The notes under the pieces were generated by a model, which saw nothing but the letters and a program-made list of their open reading frames with translations, searched no databases and was not told where the DNA came from. From contig CALAVA010000233.1 of assembly GCA_937892025.1 (NCBI GenBank), positions 1-7,867 of the forward strand: DNA of 7,867 bases, written 5' to 3'. Within the stretch, counting starts at the first letter, position 1. Every line of letters starts with the position of its first letter. This stretch comes from an uncultured Bacteroidales bacterium (GTDB lineage Bacteria > Bacteroidota > Bacteroidia > Bacteroidales > WCHB1-69). Made by a program: the position numbers and the translations under genes. Below, piece by piece: positions 1-6,300 of the stretch.

Positions 1-340
1 AGCTACTAGATATTGCTTCTCCAAGTTTTTCACCAGCATTTCTTACAAATCCAATTCTACTTCTACCCATCTTATTAGCAATGCCGCTACTGATTGTACC
101 AATAATAGTATCTCCACCTTTAATAACATTAGCTAAGTGTCTGCCCCAACCTTTTTGTGAAGCACTAAAAGTAGCTTTAGATGTTACACCAGAATCAGCA
201 ACAGAATCTATAGAAACTCTATTACCTTCAAGATCCATATAGTACTGTTCGCCAGTTTCTTCATCAGTATATAATTTAGCATTACCAGAACTATTAGAAG
301 CTAATTCATGCTCTACACCATTTTCATCAGTTTTGCATTC
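1..340 (-). other. In-frame segment of unknown origin joined to the sugar-transferase N-terminus
   Basis: Residues about 214-326 of the left-edge frame are rich in Gly, Ser, Asp and Glu. They contain two short acidic, probably beta-rich stretches (TDENGVEHEL, then DEETGEQYYMDLEGNRVSI), followed by a Gly/Ala/Ser-rich stretch (GGDTIIGTISSGIANKMG) and a basic run (RSRIGFVRN). It reads as real coding sequence: there is no stop in about 112 codons, third positions favour T (GAT, GGT, GCT, TCT), and all five arginines are AGA. GC rises from about 25% in 361-720 to about 35% in 1-300 by hand count. I do not recognise the protein. The style is reminiscent of low-GC phage or mobile-element proteins, but that is only an impression. 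No in-frame ATG lies near the junction; the first is at residue 248. Alternatives are a genuine lineage-specific C-terminal domain, an insertion, or an assembly join. Confidence 0.5.
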
Positions 341-979
341 ATATTCTTTAAACAAATTTGTAATTATAATTGGATTTGTATAATTATTTATATTGTTAAT
401 ATAATCTTCTATTTCTATGGAAATATAACCAATTATTTGGTAATTATTTTCGTGTTGTTCTTTTTGTAAACGCTGATGCAATTCTGCACACAAGGTTGAT
501 TTACCTACCAAAACTGTCCTAATCGGAAATTTTCCTTTTCGTTTTTGTCTTTTTATTATGCTAATATATAACATTCTAAAAATACAGACAAAAGTATAAT
601 GTACACCAAACAAAATGGCAAACAATTTCAAATATTCCGTAGAGTTTGTAATAGAATATTCTGATACAATTACAAAAAATAACACTATTGTACCAACAAG
701 TATTTGTTTAAAGGTATCTAATAATTCCTTTAATCTTGATTTTAAAAGGATATTATTATAGGTGTTCCACAAAAAAAATAAGATTATCCACGCTAAAGGA
801 ATGACAAACAAATATATAGCAGATTTAGTGTCTTCAAAGACCAATTTCCATGCAAAAGGTTCATATTGTCCTTGTATTGTTGTTTTTTGATAGACAAAAA
901 AACAAAACCATGCAAGCAATGTTGCAAGGTAATCTAATATTACATAGGATAAGATAAGGATATGTTGTTTTTGTTTCAT
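1..979 (-). CDS. Polyprenyl glycosylphosphotransferase (sugar transferase), N-terminal part; runs off left edge, with a divergent C-terminal segment
   Basis: The frame opens at the ATG at 979-977 and stays open for 326 codons to the window edge, so the end is unseen. Residues 1-190 look like the N-terminal half of Bacteroidetes exopolysaccharide sugar transferases, which move a sugar-1-phosphate onto undecaprenyl phosphate at the inner membrane. They show four hydrophobic segments (about 7-30, 53-71, 90-106, 117-140), the typical LDYLATLLAWFCFF and KSRLKEL stretches, then a basic linker (143-150) and the start of a Rossmann-like domain (RTVLVGKST 154-162, IIGYISIE 182-189). The start overlaps the stop of the lipoprotein gene by one base (TAATG), which supports it. 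From about residue 214 the sequence no longer resembles the family: the rest of the CoA-binding-like domain is not recognisable, and the catalytic sugar-transferase domain, normally starting near residue 265, is absent through residue 326. The family call is inferred from residues 1-190; activity cannot be judged. Confidence 0.75.
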   Translation of the reverse strand, partial: MKQKQHILILSYVILDYLATLLAWFCFFVYQKTTIQGQYEPFAWKLVFEDTKSAIYLFVIPLAWIILFFLWNTYNNILLKSRLKELLDTFKQILVGTIVLFFVIVSEYSITNSTEYLKLFAILFGVHYTFVCIFRMLYISIIKRQKRKGKFPIRTVLVGKSTLCAELHQRLQKEQHENNYQIIGYISIEIEDYINNINNYTNPIIITNLFKEYECKTDENGVEHELASNSSGNAKLYTDEETGEQYYMDLEGNRVSIDSVADSGVTSKATFSASQKGWGRHLANVIKGGDTIIGTISSGIANKMGRSRIGFVRNAGEKLGEAISSS

Positions 980-1863
980 TACATATATACTACTTTGATA
1001 TTATCTAATAAGAACGTGTCTTTAGCAGAATCTCCTGCATATCCTTTGATATAAATATCAAAATTTGTTTCGTAGTTGCCCATATTGGCCATAGCCTCAG
1101 ACAAATTGACATATAATTTTCGCCAAGTGCTTCTATCTGTTGTGGCGGTAATATTGGCGATGTGTTGTTGTCGAGAACCGCCAGTTTGGGTATTTTTAAT
1201 ATACATTCCAACTTCTATATTTTGACTGCAAGAACAATTCAGTTCTAAAAAACAGAATGTTGTTGTTGTGCCTATGAGATAAATTGGTGAAATAGTACGC
1301 ATTTCAAAATATCTATTTGTATCTGTTTCGTCAAACAATACTATGCCAGAATGTGTGTTGTTTTCTCCTTTAACATGTAAGAGCAAAGTAGAATCAGTGG
1401 TTGTAGAAAATGCTTTTCCACTTGCCATAAATTTGTTCCCTGCAGATTCAAAATCTTCATTTAAATAGAATTGCGTTCCATCTGCATAAGAAAAAGAGGG
1501 GCGTAGTGTGTCTATTTGACCTGAACGTAAGACAATATTGGTTTCATATAAACTATATAAATAGTTTACAACTCGTTGTTGAGGAAGTCCATTTTTATAA
1601 ACCACAGCCCATAGTCTAATTTGGGAATTGCCTGTCTGTAAAATAGGTACAGTTGCAGGCAGTTCATAAGAACCTCTATCATCTCCATTTACCACAACTC
1701 TGATGTCAGGTATGCGACAAGAGGCTGAACCTTGAGATTCTAAACAAGAAAACGAAACCGAATCTATATATAAATAAGAGGGTATTTCTAATTTCGGATT
1801 ACAAGCAGAAAAACTCAAAATTCCAATAACACCTATACTTATCAAGCAAAAAAGTCTTTTCAT
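979..1863 (-). CDS. Uncharacterised lipoprotein with a possible jelly-roll C-terminal half
   Basis: This is a 294-residue protein of unknown function. The N-terminus has a lipoprotein signal: basic start (MKR), hydrophobic core (about 4-18) and lipobox SFSA|C with the lipidated cysteine at 21. The mature start, CNPKLE, lacks the acidic cluster that marks surface-exposed Bacteroidetes lipoproteins, so a periplasm-facing anchor is more likely (inference). After the signal there is a beta-rich region (about 28-115) with cysteines at 40 and 49, then a second part (about 130-294) with FYLNEDFES near its start and a terminal FLLDNIKVVY. That layout is seen in carbohydrate-binding-like beta-sandwich domains, but I cannot assign a family. 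A C-x5-C-x-C cluster (CFLELNCSC, 204-212) stands out. The start overlaps the oxidoreductase stop by four bases (ATGA) and the stop overlaps the sugar-transferase start, so all three are probably co-translated. A role in polysaccharide assembly is suggested only by this position. Confidence 0.8.
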   Translation of the reverse strand: MKRLFCLISIGVIGILSFSACNPKLEIPSYLYIDSVSFSCLESQGSASCRIPDIRVVVNGDDRGSYELPATVPILQTGNSQIRLWAVVYKNGLPQQRVVNYLYSLYETNIVLRSGQIDTLRPSFSYADGTQFYLNEDFESAGNKFMASGKAFSTTTDSTLLLHVKGENNTHSGIVLFDETDTNRYFEMRTISPIYLIGTTTTFCFLELNCSCSQNIEVGMYIKNTQTGGSRQQHIANITATTDRSTWRKLYVNLSEAMANMGNYETNFDIYIKGYAGDSAKDTFLLDNIKVVYM

Positions 1864-2870
1864 AAATTTTGAGGGCTTTGTTTTATTTTTTGTGTTTGTT
1901 TTTCCATAATGTCCATAATCTGATAGGCGACCTCCAAGGCTTTGTACCCATCTTCAGCGGATATTTGACAAGGTTTGTCATTGATAATACTATCTGCAAA
2001 CGTTTGTAATTCAGTCTCAATAGCGTTAATAGAGGGTTTGCGTGGAGATTCTATAAAAATACGTTTTTTGCCTCTGTTTTCTCCTAAATCCACAATGAGT
2101 GGAAATGCATCATTGTCATCTTCAGGAACATAATCCCTTAAACGCATAATGTCAGCCTCTTTGACCAAAAAATCCATAGTAATATAGGCATTAGGCTGAA
2201 AAACACGCATTTTTCTCATTTTTTTTAGTGCAATTCTGCTTGCCGTAAGATTGGCAGTTGCCCCATTGACAAATTCTATGCGAGCATTGGCAATATCCGG
2301 TTGATGACTTACAATAGAAACACCATTTGCACTAATGTAACTAATCGGTGATTTTATCATATTGAGCAAAATATCAATATCATGTATCATCAAATCCAAT
2401 ACTACCGATACATCCGTCCCACGCGGATTAAATTCAGCCAATCGATGTGCCTCTACAAACAATGGATTGTGCAAATAAGGTTTGGCTTCCAAATAAGCAT
2501 CGTTAAATCTTTCCACGTGTCCGACCTGAACTTTTAAATTGTTGGTCTTGCTATAAGTAACAATCTCTTGGGCATCTGCTAAAGTTGAAGTAATTGGTTT
2601 TTCTAAAAATACATGCTTGCCCATTCTCAAAGCGTGCATAGCTATCGTATGATGACAACTTGTAGGAGCAACAATATCTATTGCATCACACTGATTTATC
2701 AAATCCATCTCTGTAGAAAAACGTTTGATATGATAAACCTGTTCTACCTCTTTAGCCATTATGTCATTTGTATCATAAAAACCAATCAAATCTATGGTTT
2801 CTATATGTTTTAGGCAATTTAAATGAATTTTTCCCAAATGCCCAACACCGATAACACCTATTTTTATCAT
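1860..2870 (-). CDS. Gfo/Idh/MocA family NAD(P)-dependent oxidoreductase
   Basis: This 336-residue protein has the usual size and two-domain layout of the family, whose members oxidise or reduce sugars and sugar nucleotides. The N-terminal Rossmann fold carries GVIGVGHLG (5-13), and an acidic residue closes the second strand (D33 in GFYDTN), which favours NAD. The family signature EKP is at 90-92 (FLEKPI). The substrate-domain motif with candidate catalytic residues is at 158-166 (LDLMIHDID, with H163 and D166). The strand after VQVGHVERFN (114-123) starts the C-terminal domain. The substrate is not predictable from sequence. Its placement as first gene of a unit with a lipoprotein and a polyprenyl sugar-phosphate transferase suggests it modifies a nucleotide sugar for surface glycan or lipopolysaccharide synthesis (inference). 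The start ATG at 2870 lies a short distance downstream of a -7 box, and the product begins directly with the Rossmann strand, so no longer start is needed. Confidence 0.9.
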   Translation of the reverse strand: MIKIGVIGVGHLGKIHLNCLKHIETIDLIGFYDTNDIMAKEVEQVYHIKRFSTEMDLINQCDAIDIVAPTSCHHTIAMHALRMGKHVFLEKPITSTLADAQEIVTYSKTNNLKVQVGHVERFNDAYLEAKPYLHNPLFVEAHRLAEFNPRGTDVSVVLDLMIHDIDILLNMIKSPISYISANGVSIVSHQPDIANARIEFVNGATANLTASRIALKKMRKMRVFQPNAYITMDFLVKEADIMRLRDYVPEDDNDAFPLIVDLGENRGKKRIFIESPRKPSINAIETELQTFADSIINDKPCQISAEDGYKALEVAYQIMDIMEKQTQKIKQSPQNL

Positions 2871-2897
2871 AAATTATGCTATATTTCTACGAATGGA

Positions 2898-2905
2898 CAA
2901 AGATA
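2898..2905 (-). promoter_or_regulatory. Bacteroidetes-type -7 box for the oxidoreductase operon
   Basis: On the minus strand the sequence reads TATCTTTG, an exact match to the Bacteroidetes sigma-factor -7 consensus TAnnTTTG. It ends 28 bases before the oxidoreductase ATG, giving a predicted leader of roughly 20 bases. No TTTG is visible about 19-21 bases further upstream, so the -33 element is weak or absent. The same octamer recurs before the nucleotidyltransferase gene and at the right end of the window. Confidence 0.55.
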
Positions 2906-2983
2906 ACATTTTTTTTTATGACATTGGCATTATACTTTTTTTTACTTTTAATTCCTACCTCCATATTGGTCAAACTTGATTAC

Positions 2984-3004
2984 AATTAGCAATTAATAAT
3001 TAGG
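2984..3004 (+). repeat. Three tandem AATTA-type heptamers upstream of rhaA
   Basis: The sequence reads AATTAGC, AATTAAT, AATTAGG without gaps, three 7-base units sharing AATTA. A small inverted repeat, TCAAACTTGA, lies just before it (2970-2979). The block ends 38 bases before the candidate -7 box of rhaA, about 50-70 bases upstream of the predicted transcription start, where an activator would fit. Rhamnose operons in Bacteroides are controlled by an AraC-type regulator (established knowledge); that this is its site is speculation, since short AT-rich repeats arise often by chance in such DNA. Confidence 0.3.
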
Positions 3005-3042
3005 AAAATCATTTTTTTAGTACGAGCGAATGTTTTTTTTTA

Positions 3043-3050
3043 TATTTTTG
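3043..3050 (+). promoter_or_regulatory. Bacteroidetes-type -7 box for the rhamnose operon
   Basis: TATTTTTG matches TAnnTTTG and sits 39 bases before the rhaA ATG, predicting an A/T-only-like leader of about 33-35 bases. There is no TTTG at the -33 position, where the sequence is around GTACGAGCG instead; a poor -33 would fit a promoter that needs an activator. The box also lies inside a possible N-terminal extension of rhaA starting at 3030, which argues against that longer start. Confidence 0.5.
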
Positions 3051-3089
3051 CATCATAAAATAAAATATAAATATAAAAAACAAATAACC

Positions 3090-4343
3090 ATGAAACGTGA
3101 AGAGCAAATCCAAAAATCCTATGAAATAGCCAAGGAACGTTATGCTGCTATAGGTATCAATACCGATGAAGCAATTGCCAAACTTGAAAAGACCCCAATT
3201 TCCTTACATTGTTGGCAAACCGATGATGTAATGGGTTTTGAAAGTAATAAAGGGCTTTCTGGTGGTATTCAAACAACGGGCAACTATCCTGGACGTGCTA
3301 GAACCATTGATGAAGTGCGTAAAGATATTGAATTTGTCAATAGTCTGCTTGCAGGTGAACAACGTTTGAATATCCACGAAATTTATGGCGATTTCGGAGG
3401 AAAATTTGTAGATAGAGATCAAGTTGATGTAGAACATTTTCAAAGTTGGATAGATTGGGGAAAGTCTGTCGGTATGAAACTTGATTTCAACTCCACCTCA
3501 TTTGGACACCCCAAAAGTGGAGACCTCAGTTTAGCCAATCCAAATGCTGATATTCGCAATTTCTGGATAGAACATACCAAACGTTGTCGCCGTATCGCTG
3601 ACGCTATGGGTAAAGCACAAGGCGACCCTTGTATTATGAACATTTGGGTGCATGACGGACTTAAAGATATTACCGTAGAACGTAAACGCTATCGTGAACT
3701 CTTGGCCGCTTCTTTAGATGAAATCCTTTCCGAACAATTACCTAATATGAAATCTTGTGTTGAAGCAAAACTCTTTGGTATTGGACTTGAAAGTTTCACC
3801 GTAGGTTCTCACGATTTCTACACAGGATATTGTGCAACGAGAAAAGTAATGTACACTCTTGATACTGGACACTATGAACCGACAGAAAACGTTTCTGATT
3901 TCGTCTCTTCCTTGTTGTTATACGTGCCAGAACTAATGTTGCATGTTAGCCGTCCTATTCGTTGGGATTCTGACCATGTTACCATTATGAACGACCAAAC
4001 ATTGGATTTGTTCAAAGAAATTGTTCGTGCTGATGCACTTGACCGTGCACATATCGGATTGGATTATTTTGACGCATCTATCAATCGTATCGGAGCATAT
4101 ATTATTGGTACACGAGCAACGCAAAAATGCGTACTTCAAGCCCTTTTGGAACCTTTACAAATACTCCGTCAATATGAAGACAATGGACAAGGATTTGAAC
4201 GTTTGGCTTTGTTAGAAGAAGCAAAATCGTTGCCTTTTGGTGCTGTTTATGATTATTTTAACCTAAAAAACAATGTGCCAGTCGGAGAAGATTTCATCGC
4301 CTGCATACAACAATACGAAAAAGACGTAACCTCTAAAAGATAA
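3090..4343 (+). CDS. rhaA: L-rhamnose isomerase
   Basis: Converts L-rhamnose to L-rhamnulose in the cytoplasm, the first step of rhamnose catabolism. From the ATG at 3090 the protein is 417 residues, matching the usual length (about 419 in E. coli). An in-frame ATG at 3030 would add 20 low-complexity residues and overlap the promoter, so it is rejected. Metal ligands of the family are all present. The structural-metal set is E225 (VEAKLFG), D258 (LDTGH), H285 (LHVSRP) and D325 (HIGLD). The catalytic Mn site is H261 (TGHYEP) with D293 and D295 (RWDSDH). These were assigned by motif and spacing against known rhamnose isomerase structures. The C-terminal FDASINRIGAYIIGTR and ALLEP stretches are diagnostic. 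It is the first gene of rhaA-rhaT-rhaD, six bases before rhaT. No truncation or odd codon use was seen. Confidence 0.97.
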   Translation: MKREEQIQKSYEIAKERYAAIGINTDEAIAKLEKTPISLHCWQTDDVMGFESNKGLSGGIQTTGNYPGRARTIDEVRKDIEFVNSLLAGEQRLNIHEIYGDFGGKFVDRDQVDVEHFQSWIDWGKSVGMKLDFNSTSFGHPKSGDLSLANPNADIRNFWIEHTKRCRRIADAMGKAQGDPCIMNIWVHDGLKDITVERKRYRELLAASLDEILSEQLPNMKSCVEAKLFGIGLESFTVGSHDFYTGYCATRKVMYTLDTGHYEPTENVSDFVSSLLLYVPELMLHVSRPIRWDSDHVTIMNDQTLDLFKEIVRADALDRAHIGLDYFDASINRIGAYIIGTRATQKCVLQALLEPLQILRQYEDNGQGFERLALLEEAKSLPFGAVYDYFNLKNNVPVGEDFIACIQQYEKDVTSKR

Positions 4344-4349
4344 GACGCC

Positions 4350-5381
4350 ATGATGATATTTCTCGGATTATTGATTATTGCCATAGGAGCATTTTGTCAA
4401 TCGAGTTGTTATGTTCCTATTAACAAAATTAAAAATTGGAGTTGGGAAAGTTATTGGTTGATACAAGGTGTGTTTGCATGGCTTGTTTTTCCGTTTTTGG
4501 GGGCTTTGTTAGCCGTTCCTACCGGACATAGTCTTTTTGAACTCTTTTCAGAAGCCAATTCGTTCAATTTGTGGATGACCATATTGTTTGGAGTACTTTG
4601 GGGAGTTGGCGGATTAACATTTGGACTTAGTATGCGTTATTTGGGCGTGGCTCTTGGGCAATCTATCGCTTTAGGAACATGTGCAGGATTAGGAACTATT
4701 ATGGGGCCAGTATTGTTAAATGTATTTTTCCCAGAACTTAACGCACTCGATAGTCTCACATTTGCTGTCATTCTCGGTGTTGTGGTTACATTGATAGGTA
4801 TTGCTATTATTGGTATAGCAGGAGCAATGAAATCTAACACTTTAAGTGAAGAAGACAAAAAAGCAGCCGTCAAAGATTTTAATTTTCCAAAAGGTATAAT
4901 TATCGCACTTTTAGCAGGTTTTATGAGTGGATGTTTCAATGTAGGGTTGGAGTTCGGTAAAGGTATTACTTTTGCTGAAACTCCCGACATTTTCAAAACA
5001 TTGCCCGCAACATTGCTTGTAACATTAGGCGGTTTTGTTACCAATGCCATTTATTGTTTTTATCAAAACCAAAAAAACAAAACTTGGGGAGATTATAAAA
5101 ACAAGTCTGTATGGGGAAACAATCTATTATTTTGTATCCTTGCAGGAGCATTGTGGTACAGCCAATTTTTCGGACTATCACTCGGAAAAGGCTTCTTAAC
5201 AGATTATCCAACGTTGATGACATTGGCATTTTGTATTCTGATGGCACTCAATGTCGTCTTTTCCAATGTTTGGGGAATTATTCTCAAAGAATGGAAAGGT
5301 GTTTCCAAAGCAACTATATGTGTCCTCGTTTTAGGACTTATCGTTTTAATCGTTAGTACATTTTTACCACAATTGATATGA
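4350..5381 (+). CDS. rhaT: L-rhamnose-proton symporter
   Basis: Imports L-rhamnose across the inner membrane with a proton. The product is 343 residues, nearly the same as E. coli RhaT (344). About ten hydrophobic segments can be seen, roughly at 2-20, 35-56, 74-95, 98-122, 136-158, 181-202, 217-238, 257-279, 287-310 and 321-341. Family landmarks include KIKNWSWESYWL (26-37), WGVGGLTFGLSMRYLG (84-99) and a late LKEWKGVS (312-319), all with clear counterparts in E. coli RhaT. Two adjacent ATGs (4350, 4353) can serve as start; the choice changes one residue. It begins six bases after rhaA stops and its TGA overlaps the rhaD ATG (ATGA), so it is co-transcribed and probably translationally coupled to rhaD. 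In the described Bacteroides thetaiotaomicron operon the equivalent permease is called RhaP. Confidence 0.95.
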   Translation: MMIFLGLLIIAIGAFCQSSCYVPINKIKNWSWESYWLIQGVFAWLVFPFLGALLAVPTGHSLFELFSEANSFNLWMTILFGVLWGVGGLTFGLSMRYLGVALGQSIALGTCAGLGTIMGPVLLNVFFPELNALDSLTFAVILGVVVTLIGIAIIGIAGAMKSNTLSEEDKKAAVKDFNFPKGIIIALLAGFMSGCFNVGLEFGKGITFAETPDIFKTLPATLLVTLGGFVTNAIYCFYQNQKNKTWGDYKNKSVWGNNLLFCILAGALWYSQFFGLSLGKGFLTDYPTLMTLAFCILMALNVVFSNVWGIILKEWKGVSKATICVLVLGLIVLIVSTFLPQLI

Positions 5382-6187
5382 ATAGTATATTAGAAAACAA
5401 TAATATATGCCATCAAGTGGAACAAGTAGCAGAGGTGGCTGGTTATCTTTGGCAAAAAGGTTGGGCTGAACGCAATGGCGGAAACATTACCATTAATATT
5501 ACAGAATATGTGGATGATAATATAAAAAATCTGCATCCTATCAGTGATATTAAACCTATTGGGACAACCTTGCCTTATTTAAAAGGTGCTTATTTTTACT
5601 GCAAAGGTACCAATCGCAGAATGAGAGACCTCGCAAGAAAACCTATGGATAATGGCTCTGTTATTCGCATTCTTGATGATTGTGCCAACTATGTCATTAT
5701 TGCAGATAAGCCTGTTTTACCAACTTCAGAACTACCTTCACATTTGAGCGTACACAATTATCTCTTGTCAATAGGTTCGTCTTATAGGGCTTCATTGCAT
5801 ACACATCCTATTGAATTGGTGGCAATGACACATAATCCGAAGTTTTTACAAAAGGATATAGCAACTCATATACTTTGGTCTATGATACCAGAAACAAAGG
5901 CTTTTTGCCCTCGTGGATTGGGTATTGTGCCTTATATGTTGCCTTCAAGTGTGGAATTGGCCAATGCAACCATCAAAACCATTGCCGATAACTATGATGT
6001 GGTGATGTGGGAAAAACATGGCGTGTTTGCTGTTGATACCGATATTATGTCAGCCTTTGACCAAGTGGATGTATTAAATAAATCCGCACAGATTTATATC
6101 GCTGCAAAAAATATGGGCTTTGAACCAGAAGGCATGTCCATACAACAAATGCGAGAGCTTTCAGACGCATTTGGATTGCCCAAATAG
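5378..6187 (+). CDS. rhaD: L-rhamnulose-1-phosphate aldolase (class II)
   Basis: Zinc-dependent aldolase that cleaves L-rhamnulose-1-phosphate to dihydroxyacetone phosphate and L-lactaldehyde. The length, 269 residues, is close to E. coli RhaD (274). Visible family features are the phosphate/substrate loop AERNGGN (30-36), the catalytic glutamate E118 within TSELPSHLSVH, zinc ligands H141 and H143 (LHTHP), and the third zinc ligand H214 (WEKHGVF). Together these separate it from the related fuculose and ribulose phosphate members of the aldolase II family, with AERNGGN and the overall length fitting RhaD best. The start overlaps the rhaT stop by four bases. It is the last gene of the operon, and a strong intrinsic terminator begins about 45 bases after its stop. 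No rhamnulokinase or lactaldehyde reductase follows it. Confidence 0.95.
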   Translation: MNSILENNNICHQVEQVAEVAGYLWQKGWAERNGGNITINITEYVDDNIKNLHPISDIKPIGTTLPYLKGAYFYCKGTNRRMRDLARKPMDNGSVIRILDDCANYVIIADKPVLPTSELPSHLSVHNYLLSIGSSYRASLHTHPIELVAMTHNPKFLQKDIATHILWSMIPETKAFCPRGLGIVPYMLPSSVELANATIKTIADNYDVVMWEKHGVFAVDTDIMSAFDQVDVLNKSAQIYIAAKNMGFEPEGMSIQQMRELSDAFGLPK

Positions 6188-6231
6188 AGTAATTATTATT
6201 TATTTATTATTTTCATATTTTAAATAAAACC

Positions 6232-6270
6232 AAGGGTGTTCTTAAACAAGAATACCCTTCATTTTTTTTT
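6232..6270 (+). terminator. Intrinsic terminator of the rhamnose operon, possibly bidirectional
   Basis: A 12-base-pair stem is formed by AAGGGTGTTCTT (6232-6243) and AAGAATACCCTT (6248-6259), with one G-U pair and the tetraloop AAAC, followed by CA and nine T (6262-6270). This is a strong rho-independent terminator for rhaD. Read leftward, the same stem lies about 42 bases past the nucleotidyltransferase stop and is followed by GGTTTTATTT, a weaker T tract, so it may also end that convergent transcript. Confidence 0.92.
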
Positions 6271-6300
6271 ATAATATACAGATAAACAGAAAATTACATT

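Noticed and set aside
361..420. Very AT-rich stretch (about 15% GC) resembling an att site or origin-like element
   Set aside because: It encodes a low-complexity Asn/Ile run in frame with the sugar transferase, and no flanking direct repeats, integrase or iterons are visible.
2921..2933. Imperfect palindrome ATGACATTGGCAT-like sequence as an operator
   Set aside because: The arms are only six bases with a mismatch and nothing else supports it.
3030..3089. Longer in-frame start for the rhamnose isomerase, adding 20 residues
   Set aside because: The extension is low-complexity Phe/Lys/Tyr sequence from an AT-rich leader and overlaps the -7 box; the start at 3090 gives the family's normal length.
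4637..5050. A 137-residue open frame opposite rhaT
   Set aside because: It lies wholly inside a well-supported membrane transporter gene on the other strand and has no family resemblance or promoter.
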